From assembly GCA_900472575.1 (NCBI GenBank), contig UCIV01000017.1, forward strand, positions 124,001-188,000: a stretch of DNA of 64,000 nt. Direction: 5' to 3'. Position numbers and translations under genes: made by a program. Shown in pieces: positions 9,388-19,706 of this stretch. Origin of the DNA: Hyphomicrobiales bacterium. GTDB lineage: Bacteria > Pseudomonadota > Alphaproteobacteria > Rhizobiales > Rhizobiaceae. Numbering within the stretch: the first letter of the stretch is position 1; the number at the start of each line of letters is the position of its first letter. Below the pieces are notes generated by a model. It made no database searches and was not told the DNA's origin. It saw nothing but the letters and a program-made list of their open reading frames with translations.

Positions 9388-10128
9388 ATGACCATCGATC
9401 TCAAAGGCAGGATTGCGCTTGTAACCGGCGCATCGCGCGGCATCGGCTATTTCACGGCGATTGAACTGGCAAAAGCCGGCGCGCATGTGATTGCCTGCGC
9501 TCGCACGGTCGGCGGGCTGGAAGAGCTGGATGACGTGATCAAGGCCGCCGGCGGCTCGGCCACACTCGTTCCCTTCGATCTTTCCGACATGGACGCAATC
9601 GACCGGTTGGGGGCGTCGATCTATGAGCGCTGGGGCAAGCTCGATATTCTCGTCGCCAATGCCGGCATTCTCGGCGTCATCGCACCGGTCGCCCATGTCG
9701 AAGCGAAGACCTTCGATCGCGTCATGACCACCAATGTCACGTCCATGTGGCGGCTGGTCCGCTCTCTTGAGCCGCTACTGGTCAAGTCTGATGCTGGCCG
9801 CGCCATCCTGCTTTCGTCCGGCGTTGCCACCAATCCGCGCGCGTTCTGGGGTGCCTATGCGATGTCGAAGGCCGCGGTCGAGACCATGGGCAGGATCTGG
9901 GCCGAGGAAATGGCGCATACGCCGCTGAAGATCAACATGGTCAACCCGGGCGCCACCCGCACCGCCATGCGCGCCCAGGCCATGCCTGGCGAAGACCCGG
10001 AAACCCTGCCGCATCCGTCAGAGGTTGCCGCAAAGATCCTGCCGCTCGCTTCACCCGAAACGATCGACAGCGGCCGGCTGTTCGTCGTGCGCGAGAACCG
10101 CTTCGTCGATTACCGGCTGCCGGAGTGA
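9388..10128 (+). CDS. SDR family NAD(P)-dependent oxidoreductase
   Basis: Classical short-chain dehydrogenase of 246 residues. The Rossmann glycine motif TGASRGIG is at 13-20, the NAG motif in LVANAGILG, the catalytic serine in LLSSGVA, and the YxxxK pair is Tyr157/Lys161 (YAMSK). The substrate cannot be told from sequence. The start at 9388 follows GCGGGGCGGGA; the upstream extension of the frame overlaps the purF terminator and is rejected. It follows purF in several rhizobial genomes. Confidence 0.93.
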   Translation: MTIDLKGRIALVTGASRGIGYFTAIELAKAGAHVIACARTVGGLEELDDVIKAAGGSATLVPFDLSDMDAIDRLGASIYERWGKLDILVANAGILGVIAPVAHVEAKTFDRVMTTNVTSMWRLVRSLEPLLVKSDAGRAILLSSGVATNPRAFWGAYAMSKAAVETMGRIWAEEMAHTPLKINMVNPGATRTAMRAQAMPGEDPETLPHPSEVAAKILPLASPETIDSGRLFVVRENRFVDYRLPE

Positions 10129-10227
10129 AGAAAGCACAGGGCGATAAGATCCGGCATGACTTTGGCTGCGGCTCCCCTAACTTGAAGGAGCAGACCTGAA
10201 GCATCGTGCCATGCCGGAGACTTGTCC

Positions 10228-10818
10228 TTGCCGTTCGAACATTTCTCGCTTGAACATCTGATTTCCCAATATGGCGTGCTCGCCGTGTTTTTAGGCGCAG
10301 CCTTCGAGGGCGAGACGGCGGTCTTTTTGGGCGGGGTCTTTGCGCACCGGCATTTCATGTCCTGGTGGGAAGCGGCGACGGCTGCAGCAATCGGTTCATT
10401 TGCGGCGGATCAGGCATGGTTCTTCGCCGGGCGTTATGCCAACCGGCTGGCGCTGGTTCAACGCTTCCTGAAAACCGATGCGGCGCAGAAGGTCAGTCAG
10501 CTTCTCGAAGCCCATCCGACCGGCTTCATTCTCGCCTTTCGCTTCATCTACGGCATGCGAACGGTCAGCCCGATTGCAATCGGGCTAAGTTCGGTGCCGG
10601 CACTTCGCTTCGTTATCCTCAATTTCATCGCGGCCGTGGTCTGGGCCGTGCTGATCACCTCGATCGGCTATCTCTTCGGCAATGCGGTCGAGTTGCTGTT
10701 CGGGCGATTGAGGCTGCACCTCCATATGCTGATCGCCATCGCTGCAATTGCAGTCATACTCGCTGCCCTCGCCTATCTCATCCGCAGGCAGATACGCGGA
10801 GGGTCGGTCACGCGCTGA
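10228..10818 (+). CDS. DedA/VTT-domain membrane protein
   Basis: Inner-membrane protein of the DedA (SNARE-associated/VTT) family, whose members are linked to lipid carrier recycling and envelope homeostasis. The family segments are FLGAAFEGETAVFLGGVFAH near the start, GSFAADQAWFFAGRY near 60, and FRFIYGMRTVSPIAIGLS near 110. Four to five membrane spans are predicted. No ATG fits; TTG codons at 10222 and 10228 are possible. GGAGA at 10216-10220 has good spacing only to 10228, which was chosen. Confidence 0.85.
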   Translation: MPFEHFSLEHLISQYGVLAVFLGAAFEGETAVFLGGVFAHRHFMSWWEAATAAAIGSFAADQAWFFAGRYANRLALVQRFLKTDAAQKVSQLLEAHPTGFILAFRFIYGMRTVSPIAIGLSSVPALRFVILNFIAAVVWAVLITSIGYLFGNAVELLFGRLRLHLHMLIAIAAIAVILAALAYLIRRQIRGGSVTR

Positions 10819-10836
10819 AGAGGGGCTTGTCTTTTC

Positions 10837-11451
10837 TTATCCGGTTTTCGTGAGGCCCGCCGCCACAAGCGGCTCGATCAGCAGGCGGGCATCATCGACC
10901 AGCCGTTTCGACAGCGCCGGATGTTCCTGGTCGAACTGCCTGATCGCTTTCAATGCATAAAGCAGCATCCAGGCGCGCTGGTCGATGTCGGCGGGCATAG
11001 GGCTGCCATCGACCAGCGCCAGGACCGCCGTCAGCTTTTCCAGCATCTGGCTGCGCAGGCCGGCGCGGCGAAGCGAACCGTCCTCGCGGGCATCGGCCAG
11101 AACCAGGGCCGCCGCCCTCTCCGTCTGCAATCCGCGCATCATCGCCACCAGCGCCTGAGCCACGTCCCGCACCGATGCGGTTGAAGCGATCGCCACCACC
11201 TTTTCCAGCTCGTCGGTAAGATGCGCGCCATAACGGTCCATGATCGCCTGGGCGAGCGCATCCTTTGTCGGAAAGAAGCGGTAGAGCGAGCCGATCGCCG
11301 TGCCCGATTGCGCGGCGACTTCCGACATGGTCACGGCTCGATAGCCGTGCGTGGCAAACAGGCCGATCGCCGTCTCGACGATTGTCGCCACACGTTCATG
11401 ACCACGTTTGCGCTTGGGTTCCACCGCCTTTGGCGGCTTCGCGGTTGACAT
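10837..11451 (-). CDS. TetR/AcrR family transcriptional regulator
   Basis: A 204-residue TetR-type repressor. The N-terminal helix-turn-helix covers about residues 20-65 (ETAIGLFATHGYRAVTMSEV, then GTAIGSLYRFFPTKDAL), followed by an all-helical ligand domain. The ATG at 11451 has GAGGA 11 bases upstream; a TTG at 11469 is less likely. It is divergent from the isochorismatase/AbrB-transporter pair, and a perfect inverted repeat lies in the shared intergenic space, so it probably represses that pair and itself. Confidence 0.92.
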   Translation of the reverse strand: MSTAKPPKAVEPKRKRGHERVATIVETAIGLFATHGYRAVTMSEVAAQSGTAIGSLYRFFPTKDALAQAIMDRYGAHLTDELEKVVAIASTASVRDVAQALVAMMRGLQTERAAALVLADAREDGSLRRAGLRSQMLEKLTAVLALVDGSPMPADIDQRAWMLLYALKAIRQFDQEHPALSKRLVDDARLLIEPLVAAGLTKTG

Positions 11452-11475
11452 TTGCGAGGCGATCCTCAAATAGGA

Positions 11476-11501
11476 GTTATGCGACTACATCCTCGCATAA
11501 C
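11476..11501. promoter_or_regulatory. Inverted repeat, probable TetR operator
   Basis: GTTATGCGA, 8 bases, TCGCATAAC: a perfect 9-bp inverted repeat 25 bases upstream of the tetR start and about 110 bases upstream of the isochorismatase start. Length and placement suit a TetR dimer site. Binding by the neighbouring repressor is inferred. Confidence 0.75.
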
Positions 11502-11609
11502 ATGATGCAGACCTCTCGTCATCCCGTCGCGGATTTCCCTCGCCGCCCTGCCGATCCGGCCTGCAGTTCATCTTGCACGCACTCGCGCTTCCTCGCCGAA
11601 AGACATCCT

Positions 11610-12167
11610 ATGCTCGCACTCGATCCCAAAACCACCGCGCTCGTTCTCATCGATCTGCAGAAGGGCATTCTCGCCATGAATACGGCGCCGCATGCCAGCG
11701 CCGATGTTCTCGCCAAAGGCCGCCAACTGGCGGATACCTTCCGCAAGGCAGATGCACCTGTGGTTCTGGTCAATGTCGATTTCGGCCCGGATTTTGGCGA
11801 TGCGCCGCGCGGCCTCACCGATGCCGCCGCCGGCCGCAACTATCCGGAGGACTGGACGGTGCTGGCCGAAGGCCTGCAGCAGCCGGGAGATCTCACCGTG
11901 ACCAAGCATCAATGGGGCGCCTTTCACGGCACAGATCTCGACGTCAAGCTTCGTCGGCGTGGCATTCAAACCATCGTGGTCGCCGGCATCACCACCAATT
12001 TCGGCGTCGAATCGACGGTCCGCGCCGGTTGGGAGCACGGCTATAACATGGTCGCTGTCGAGGATGCCTCGACCGGCGTTTCCGCCGAATTGCATGACAT
12101 GGCTTTCAAATTCATCTTCCCGCGCATCGCACGCATAACCACCACGGCGGGCCTTTCACTTGACTGA
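11610..12167 (+). CDS. Isochorismatase-family hydrolase
   Basis: Cysteine-hydrolase-fold protein of 185 residues. The catalytic Asp is in ALVLIDLQKGIL (about residue 15), a lysine is in TVTKHQWGAFHGTDLD, and the cis-peptide/nucleophile region is VVAGITTNFGVESTVR. The usual nucleophilic cysteine is not seen in this last segment (TTNFGVEST has Asn-Phe where many members have Cys), so activity as a true isochorismatase is doubtful. The start at 11610 matches the fold; the frame is open further upstream. Its stop lies just before the AbrB-family transporter gene, indicating an operon. Confidence 0.88.
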   Translation: MLALDPKTTALVLIDLQKGILAMNTAPHASADVLAKGRQLADTFRKADAPVVLVNVDFGPDFGDAPRGLTDAAAGRNYPEDWTVLAEGLQQPGDLTVTKHQWGAFHGTDLDVKLRRRGIQTIVVAGITTNFGVESTVRAGWEHGYNMVAVEDASTGVSAELHDMAFKFIFPRIARITTTAGLSLD

Positions 12168-12174
12168 TCGCCCG

Positions 12175-13272
12175 ATGTCCGAGGAGCCCGATGATGTGTC
12201 GTCAAACCACCGCTGGCTGAGGCGGGCCGCGAATTTGCCGCCGGCGGCGCGCTGGCTGGCCCTTGTTGCAGGCTCACTGCTCCTCGGCTGGCTTCTCGAA
12301 CTCATGCATCTGCCGGCCGCATTGCTGCTCGGCCCGATGGCAATGGCTATCGCCATGGCGCTTTCGGGCATGAGTTTCCGCATGCCGAAGGTGGCGTTCA
12401 ACGGCGCGCAGGCGATCATCGGCGTGATGATAGCATCCAACATGCCGCCGTCGATATTTTCTGAACTGGCGGCTCAATGGCCGGTCTTCGCGCTCGGCAT
12501 CCTCGCCACCGTAGTCGCCTCATCGGCGCTCGGCGCGTTGATGGTCAGAGCGCAGGTGTTTCCCGGCACGACGGCAATATGGGGCTCCTCGCCCGGCGCC
12601 GCCTCGGTCATGGTGCTGATGTCCGAAAGCTATGGCGGCGACATGCGGCTCGTCGCCTTCATGCAGTATTTGCGCGTCGTCTGCGTGGCGCTTGCCGCGA
12701 CCATGGTGGCGCGTCTCTTCGGCGTCACGCCGGCCGACTCGCAAAGCGTCGAGTGGTTCCCTGCCCTTTCGCCTCTTTCTGTCCTTGCGACGCTGGCTGT
12801 CGCCTTCGGCTCGGCCTGGATCTGCGGCCTGATGCGTATTCCCGGAGCAGCACTGCTCGGGCCGCTGGCCGGTTGTCTTGTCGCCAAGTTCGGCTTCGGC
12901 ATGGCGCTGGTGCTTGCGCCATGGATGCTTGCCATTGCCTATGCCCTGGTTGGCTGGGCGGTCGGCGGGCGGTTCACACGCGAGGTCGTCACTTACGCGG
13001 CACGCAACTTCCTGCGCGTGCTCGGCTCGATTGCCTGCCTTCTTCTCATCTGCAGCGGCTTTGCCGCCATGCTTGTATTTTTCGCCGGCATCGATCCACT
13101 GACGGCCTATCTGGCGACCAGCCCCGGCGGTGCCGATTCGGTCGCCATCATCGCCGCATCGACCAATGTCGACGTGCCCTTCGTGATGGCAATGCAGATC
13201 GGCCGCTTTCTGGTCGTGGTGCTGACCGGGCCGATGCTCGCCAAGGCGATCGTGCGTCATATGTCCCGCTGA
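12175..13272 (+). CDS. AbrB family (AmoA-like) membrane transporter
   Basis: Membrane protein of the 'AbrB family transcriptional regulator/ammonia monooxygenase' annotation group, a misleading name for a duplicated transporter-like fold. About ten transmembrane segments are seen. The two halves share motifs: WGSSPGAASVMVLMSESYGGD in the first and TSPGGADSVAIIAASTNVD in the second, as well as LPAALLLGPM and IPGAALLGPL. The start could be TTG 12160, overlapping the isochorismatase stop, or ATG 12175; the ATG was chosen. It is co-transcribed with the hydrolase and probably controlled by the divergent TetR. Confidence 0.88.
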   Translation: MSEEPDDVSSNHRWLRRAANLPPAARWLALVAGSLLLGWLLELMHLPAALLLGPMAMAIAMALSGMSFRMPKVAFNGAQAIIGVMIASNMPPSIFSELAAQWPVFALGILATVVASSALGALMVRAQVFPGTTAIWGSSPGAASVMVLMSESYGGDMRLVAFMQYLRVVCVALAATMVARLFGVTPADSQSVEWFPALSPLSVLATLAVAFGSAWICGLMRIPGAALLGPLAGCLVAKFGFGMALVLAPWMLAIAYALVGWAVGGRFTREVVTYAARNFLRVLGSIACLLLICSGFAAMLVFFAGIDPLTAYLATSPGGADSVAIIAASTNVDVPFVMAMQIGRFLVVVLTGPMLAKAIVRHMSR

Positions 13273-13476
13273 CCGCACGGCTCTTCCACTCTTGACCAAA
13301 CAGCCGACGCACGCCATAACCAAGCCCATGAAAACGACGATTTCCATTTGTGGGAACATTATCCGCTAGCGTTCGCGCTGGTCCGGCCGTTTTCGTCTCT
13401 CGAAAAGCCTTGAAGACAAACGCCCCGGTCCGGTACCGGTTGCGGCATGTCTTGTTGACGTTGGGAGAATTTTTCG

Positions 13477-14874
13477 ATGAGCGCCACGCTCAAGCTATAC
13501 AATACCTTGATCCGCGAGAAATCGGCGTTCCAGCCGATCGATGCCGACAACGTGCGCATGTATGTCTGCGGCCCGACGGTCTATGATTTCGCCCATATCG
13601 GCAATGCCCGCCCGGTCATCGTGTTCGACGTGCTGTTCCGGCTTTTGAGCCACGTCTACGGTGACACCCATGTCACCTATGCCCGCAACATCACCGACGT
13701 CGACGACAAGATCAACGCGCGTGCTCTGCGCGATTTCCCGCATCTGGCCCTCAATGACGCGATCCACGCGGTGACGGAAAAGACGGCGAAACAGTTCCAT
13801 GCCGATGTGGCGGCGCTGGGCTGCCTTGAGCCGACCGTCGAGCCGCGCGCTACCGACAATATTGCCCAGATGATCGAGATCATCGAAAAGCTGATCGCCC
13901 GTGGCCATGCCTATGTGGCGGAAGGCGAAGTGCTGTTCGACACCAAGTCGATGAGCGATTACGGCCAGCTTTCCAAGCGCCCGCTCGACGAGCAGCAGGC
14001 AGGCGCCCGCGTGGCCGTCGATGCGCACAAGAAGAACCCCGGCGATTTCGTGCTTTGGAAGCTGTCTTCCGATAACGAACCCGGCTGGGAAAGCCCCTGG
14101 GGCCATGGCCGTCCGGGCTGGCATATCGAATGCTCGGCAATGAGCGGCCGTTATCTCGGTGAGGTTTTCGACATCCATGGCGGTGGCCTGGACCTGATTT
14201 TTCCGCACCATGAAAACGAGATCGCCCAGTCGCGCTGCGCCCATGGAACTCAGGTGATGGCGAATGTCTGGATGCATAACGGCTTCGTGCAGGTCGAAGG
14301 CAAGAAGATGTCGAAATCCGACGGCAACTTCATCACCATCAACCAACTGCTGGAGACCGACACGTTCGGCGGCCGCAAGTGGCCGGGCGAGGTGCTGCGG
14401 CTTGCCATGCTGATGACGCATTACCGCGAACCGATCGACTTTTCGGTGAAGCGGCTCGAGGAAGCAGAAAGGCTTCTGGCCAAGTGGCCGGCGGTCGATC
14501 CGTCCGAGATCCCGGCAGGCACCGAGCCCTGCCCGATCGTGCTCGAAGCGCTTGCCGATGATCTGAACACGGTGGCCTCCGTACAGCGCATCCACGCGCT
14601 GGCGCAGGAAGCCAATGCCGACAGGACGCTTCTGCCGATGTTTGCGGCAAGCGCCGCGCTTCTCGGTGTGTTGCCGAAGAAGACGGAAGTCGATGAGGCG
14701 CTAGCGGGTGCAGTCGATGCGCTTGTCGCCATGCGGCTTGAAATGCTGAAGGCGAAGAACTTTGCCGAAGCTGACAAGATCCGCGACGAACTCTCGGCCA
14801 AGGGCATCCAGTTGAAGGACGGCAAGGACGCCGCAACCGGCGAGCGTGTGACGACGTGGGAGCTGAAGCGGTAG
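13477..14874 (+). CDS. cysS: Cysteinyl-tRNA synthetase
   Basis: Class I synthetase that charges tRNA-Cys. The HIGH-type motif HIGN is at 40-43 in [16 protein letters not shown], with zinc ligand Cys31. The other zinc region is WHIECSAMS and [14 protein letters not shown] is at about 278-282. The C-terminal DALR-like helical region ends [19 protein letters not shown]. The 465 residues are normal. GGGAG lies about 12 bases before the ATG. The 200 bases upstream hold no gene. Confidence 0.97.
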   Translation: MSATLKLYNTLIREKSAFQPIDADNVRMYVCGPTVYDFAHIGNARPVIVFDVLFRLLSHVYGDTHVTYARNITDVDDKINARALRDFPHLALNDAIHAVTEKTAKQFHADVAALGCLEPTVEPRATDNIAQMIEIIEKLIARGHAYVAEGEVLFDTKSMSDYGQLSKRPLDEQQAGARVAVDAHKKNPGDFVLWKLSSDNEPGWESPWGHGRPGWHIECSAMSGRYLGEVFDIHGGGLDLIFPHHENEIAQSRCAHGTQVMANVWMHNGFVQVEGKKMSKSDGNFITINQLLETDTFGGRKWPGEVLRLAMLMTHYREPIDFSVKRLEEAERLLAKWPAVDPSEIPAGTEPCPIVLEALADDLNTVASVQRIHALAQEANADRTLLPMFAASAALLGVLPKKTEVDEALAGAVDALVAMRLEMLKAKNFAEADKIRDELSAKGIQLKDGKDAATGERVTTWELKR

Positions 14875-14900
14875 GATGGTTACGGCAGCGGCAGTTGCTA

Positions 14901-15102
14901 CCCCCCTCTGCCCTGCCGGGCATCTCCCCCACAAGGGGGGAGATCAGCAAGCTGCGCCCTCCCTGTCCCATAAAAATCACCAGGCATTGTTCCGCTTTTT
15001 GCGAGAAGAGAGAGGCAGTCTCGACCTTGGATTGAGCCGGCGGGTTCGCTACTCTCCGATCTCCCCCCTTGTGGGGGAGATGTCCGGCAGGACAGAGGGG
15101 GG
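14901..15102. repeat. Palindromic intergenic repeat pair (RIME/MITE-like)
   Basis: Two ~45-base copies in opposite orientation, at 14901-14945 and 15058-15102, separated by 112 bases. Each carries CATCTCCCCC, a short loop, then GGGGGAGAT, next to the core CTGCCGG(G/A). Together they form a ~200-base element with long terminal inverted repeats, resembling rhizobial intergenic mosaic elements. It lies between cysS and the DUF559 gene, and the DUF559 frame stays open through the right copy. Confidence 0.8.
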
Positions 15103-15139
15103 TGATCTCCACTCCGCAGCAGACAACGAGGAGCATGAC

Positions 15140-15505
15140 ATGCCGCATGCCCCCGTCTCACCCAAGCTTCGCACCAACGCCAGACGCATGCGCAAGGCAT
15201 TGACGGATGCCGAACTAAAACTCTGGAATGCCCTTCGCGCCCATCGCCTGATGGGCCTTGGCTTCCGCCGCCAGGTGCCGATTGCCGGCTATGTTGCCGA
15301 TTTCGCTTGCCCCACGCCGCGCCTTATCGTCGAGGTCGATGGTTCCCAGCACGGCAATGATCACGACCTCGCTTATGACGCGGCAAGAACAAGGCGCCTG
15401 CAACAGGACGGCTGGACGGTTTTGCGTTTCTGGAACGACGATGTCTTGACGGATATCGACAATGTCTGCCTGCATATCCTGAAAATAGTCGGGGAGGCAT
15501 GGTGA
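15140..15505 (+). CDS. DUF559 domain protein (Vsr/PD-(D/E)XK nuclease fold)
   Basis: A 121-residue protein of the DUF559 family, related to the very-short-patch-repair endonuclease fold. Visible features are the helical start (RTNARRMRKALTDAELKLWN), RAHRLMGLGFRRQVPIAGY, and the probable catalytic set Asp (YVADFAC), Glu (IVEVDGSQH) and Asp/Arg (DAARTRRLQQDGW). No substrate is known. The ATG at 15140 has GAGGAG 6 bases upstream; the frame is open further back through the repeat, which I read as non-coding. It is the first gene of an overlapping operon with three GFA genes and pip. Confidence 0.88.
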   Translation: MPHAPVSPKLRTNARRMRKALTDAELKLWNALRAHRLMGLGFRRQVPIAGYVADFACPTPRLIVEVDGSQHGNDHDLAYDAARTRRLQQDGWTVLRFWNDDVLTDIDNVCLHILKIVGEAW

Positions 15506-15996
15506 TGACTCAGATCCATACCGGCGGCTGCCAGTGCGGCGCCATCCGTTATCGAGCGACAGGCGAGATCGGTTTTCCGCATGTCTGCCATTGCCGCATG
15601 TGCCAGAAGGCGGCGGGGAGCTATTTCATGCCCTTCGGCGGGGTGAAGCATGAGAATTTCACGCTCACTCGCGGCGAACCGGCGTGGTTCAAGTCTTCCG
15701 ACACCGTGCGGCGCGGCTTCTGTCGCGATTGCGGTACGCCGCTGTTTTACGATGGCGGGCACGATCATGTCAGCATCACGCTCGGCTCTCTCGATGCTCC
15801 GGAAAGCGTAAAGCCGGAGATGCAGACCAATCTTGCCCGCAAGATGCCATGGTTCGGTGCGCTTAACGGCCTGCATCATGAACCCGGCATGGATACGACG
15901 CCGCAAGAGGCCGTCGAGATTGCCAAAAGCAGCCGGCAACATCCCGACCACGATACGCAACATTGGCCGAAAGCCGGATCGGAGTTCTGGATTTGA
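15505..15996 (+). CDS. GFA family protein (first of three)
   Basis: Member of the glutathione-dependent formaldehyde-activating (GFA/CENP-V) family, a zinc fold with CxC and CxxC sites: GGCQCGAIRY, CHCRMCQKAAGSYF and RDCGTPLFY. Many members have no proven link to formaldehyde. The start is the ATG at 15505, 7 bases after GGGGAGG and overlapping the DUF559 stop by one base; an ATG at 15499 sits too close to that ribosome site. Its C-terminal QHPDHDTQHW recurs in the next two genes. Confidence 0.92.
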   Translation: MTQIHTGGCQCGAIRYRATGEIGFPHVCHCRMCQKAAGSYFMPFGGVKHENFTLTRGEPAWFKSSDTVRRGFCRDCGTPLFYDGGHDHVSITLGSLDAPESVKPEMQTNLARKMPWFGALNGLHHEPGMDTTPQEAVEIAKSSRQHPDHDTQHWPKAGSEFWI

Positions 15997-16498
15997 CCCA
16001 CCATTTCCATACGGGCGGCTGCCAGTGCGGTGCGGTGCGCTTCGTCATCGAGGGAAAGCCGGGCCAGTCGTCCATCTGTCACTGTCGCATGTGCCAGAAG
16101 GCGTTCGGTGCCTATTTTGCACCATTGATCTCGACACGCGGCGCAAGCTTTCGCTGGACGCGCGGAGTGCCGAAACAGTTTCCGTCGTCGAACCATGTAA
16201 GCCGCGGGTTCTGCGGCAATTGCGGCACGCCGCTGACCTATGAGGCTTCAGACGGGATTGCCGTTTCGGCCGGTGCGCTTGACGATCCTTCGGCGCTGCC
16301 GCCATCGATCCAGTATGGCGTCGAGGCGAAGGTGCCGTTCGTCGATCACCTCGGCGCGCTTCCGGCGCATCACACGATGGATGATATCGCGGAAGCCCCC
16401 TTCCTTGCCGATATCGTTTCCAACCAGCATCCCGACCACGAGACGGAAACCTGGCAACCGGTTCCTGCTTCAGGCGGAACCACCAAGGAGGATGATGC

Positions 16499-16502
<4 letters not shown>
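15993..16502 (+). CDS. GFA family protein (second of three)
   Basis: Paralogue of its neighbours with the same zinc-site layout: GGCQCGAVRF, CHCRMCQKAFGAYF, GNCGTPLTY. The C-terminal NQHPDHETETW aligns with the others. The start is a TTG at 15993 that overlaps the previous stop in TTGA, with GGAG 8 bases upstream; starting here gives THHFHTGGCQCG, matching the paralogues. The coupling suggests the three are translated together. Confidence 0.9.
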
Positions 16503-17946
<1,444 letters not shown>

Positions 17947-17980
17947 GCAAACAGACAGGTGAACCGATGAGCCCGTTTCG

Positions 17981-18040
17981 CCCCTCACCCTAGCCCTCTC
18001 CCCGCCTGCGGGGAGAAGGTGCCGGCAGGCGGATGAGGGG
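17981..18040. repeat. Rhizobial intergenic palindrome
   Basis: The outer arms CCCCTCA (17981-17987) and TGAGGGG (18034-18040) enclose an inner perfect hairpin CTCCCCGC-CT-GCGGGGAG (17998-18015), followed by GGTGCCGGCAGGCGG. The layout (C/G-run palindrome beside a CCGGCAGG core) resembles the repeats at 14901-15102. It lies between pip and the citramalate synthase gene and may serve as a terminator for pip. Confidence 0.75.
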
Positions 18041-18083
18041 CAAACCACTACACATAACAACCAGCTCCATGGGAGGAGCATCC

Positions 18084-19703
18084 ATGACGACCCGAGACCG
18101 CATATATCTCTTCGACACCACCCTTCGTGACGGGCAACAGACGCCCGGGGTCGATTTTTCCGTCGAGGACAAGATCGCGATTTCGGCGATGCTCGATGAA
18201 TTTGGCTTCGATTATGTCGAGGGTGGGTATCCCGGCGCCAATCCGACCGACACGGCCTTCTTCACCGAAAAACGGACGGTGAAGGCCAAATTCGTTGCCT
18301 TCGGCATGACGAAACGGGCCGGCATTTCCGCCTCCAACGATCCGGGCCTTGCTACGCTTTTGCAGGCCAAGAGCGATGCCGTATGTTTCGTCGCCAAAAG
18401 CTGGGACTATCACGTCAAGGTCGCGCTCGGCTGCACAAATGAAGAAAATCTCGCCTCCATCCGCGATAGCGTCGAGGCGGCCAAGGCTCAGGGCAAGGAG
18501 CCGCTGGTCGATTGCGAACATTTTTTCGACGGCTACAAGGCCAATCCGGAATACGCGCTCGCCTGCGCCCGCACCGCCCATGACGCCGGCGCCCGCTGGA
18601 TCGTGCTCTGCGACACCAATGGCGGCACGCAGCCGAACGAGGTGAGCGAGATCGTCTCCGCCGTCATCGCCACCGGTATTCCCGGCGCGTCGCTCGGCAT
18701 CCATGCGCATGACGATACCGGCCAGGCGGTGGCCAATTCGCTTGCCGCCATCGAAGCCGGCTGTCGGCAGATTCAGGGCACGCTCAACGGCATCGGCGAA
18801 CGCTGCGGCAATGCCAACCTGATCACGCTGATCGGAACGCTCTGTCTGAAGGAGGCCTATGCCTCCCGCTTCGAGACGGCGATCGACCCGGAGCGGCTGT
18901 CGGGGCTGACGCGCCTGTCGCACGCCTTCGATGAGCTTCTCAACCGCTCGCCCAACCATCAGGCGCCTTATGTCGGGGCATCCGCCTTCGCCACCAAGGC
19001 GGGTATCCACGCCTCGGCACTCCTGAAGGATCCGCGTACCTATGAGCATGTGACGCCGGACAGCGTCGGCAACCTGCGCAAGGTCATGGTGTCGGACCAA
19101 GGCGGCAAATCAAACTTCATCAACGCGCTGAAGCGCCGCGGGATAGAGGTTGCCAAGGACGATCCGAAGCTCGATCACCTGATCTCGATCGTCAAGGAAC
19201 GCGAAGCCTCCGGCTATGCCTATGAGGGCGCCGATGCCAGCTTCGAGCTGCTCGCGCGGCGCACGCTCGGCACGATCCCCGAATTCTTCTCGATCGACGG
19301 TTTTCGGGTGATGGTCGAGCGCCGTTTCGACAGTCTCGGACGCATCAAGATCGTGTCGGAGGCGGTGGTGAAGATCGTCATCGATGGCGAGAACCATATG
19401 TCGGTGGCGGAAGGCGATGGCCCGGTCAACGCGCTCGACCTTGCACTCAGGAAGGATTTCGGCAAGTACCAGAACGAGATCGACGACCTCGTTCTTGCAG
19501 ACTTCAAGGTGCGTATCCTCAACGGCGGCACCGAGGCCATCACCCGCGTGCTGATCGAATCCACCGATGGAAGCGGCGTGCGCTGGTGGACGGTCGGCGT
19601 GTCGGAAAACATCATCGACGCCTCGTTCCAGGCACTGATGGATTCGGTCATCTACAAGCTGATGAAGAACCGGGAACTGGCTGGCCGGATTGCTGCTGAG
19701 TGA
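18084..19703 (+). CDS. cimA: Citramalate synthase
   Basis: Condenses pyruvate and acetyl-CoA to (R)-citramalate, a threonine-independent route to 2-oxobutanoate and isoleucine. The TIM barrel begins LFDTTLRDGQQTPGVDFS, with metal/active-site segments HFFDGYKANPEYAL, VLCDTNGGTQPNE, GIHAHDDTGQAVANS and GTLNGIGERCGNANL. A LeuA-type C-terminal regulatory domain follows from about residue 400. The pattern fits the long CimA type rather than LeuA. GGGAGGAG precedes the ATG at 18084; 539 residues. Confidence 0.9.
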   Translation: MTTRDRIYLFDTTLRDGQQTPGVDFSVEDKIAISAMLDEFGFDYVEGGYPGANPTDTAFFTEKRTVKAKFVAFGMTKRAGISASNDPGLATLLQAKSDAVCFVAKSWDYHVKVALGCTNEENLASIRDSVEAAKAQGKEPLVDCEHFFDGYKANPEYALACARTAHDAGARWIVLCDTNGGTQPNEVSEIVSAVIATGIPGASLGIHAHDDTGQAVANSLAAIEAGCRQIQGTLNGIGERCGNANLITLIGTLCLKEAYASRFETAIDPERLSGLTRLSHAFDELLNRSPNHQAPYVGASAFATKAGIHASALLKDPRTYEHVTPDSVGNLRKVMVSDQGGKSNFINALKRRGIEVAKDDPKLDHLISIVKEREASGYAYEGADASFELLARRTLGTIPEFFSIDGFRVMVERRFDSLGRIKIVSEAVVKIVIDGENHMSVAEGDGPVNALDLALRKDFGKYQNEIDDLVLADFKVRILNGGTEAITRVLIESTDGSGVRWWTVGVSENIIDASFQALMDSVIYKLMKNRELAGRIAAE

Positions 19704-19706
19704 ACT

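Noticed and set aside
14876..15139. Upstream extension of the DUF559 frame
   Set aside because: It translates the intergenic palindromes; a good ribosome site supports the ATG at 15140.
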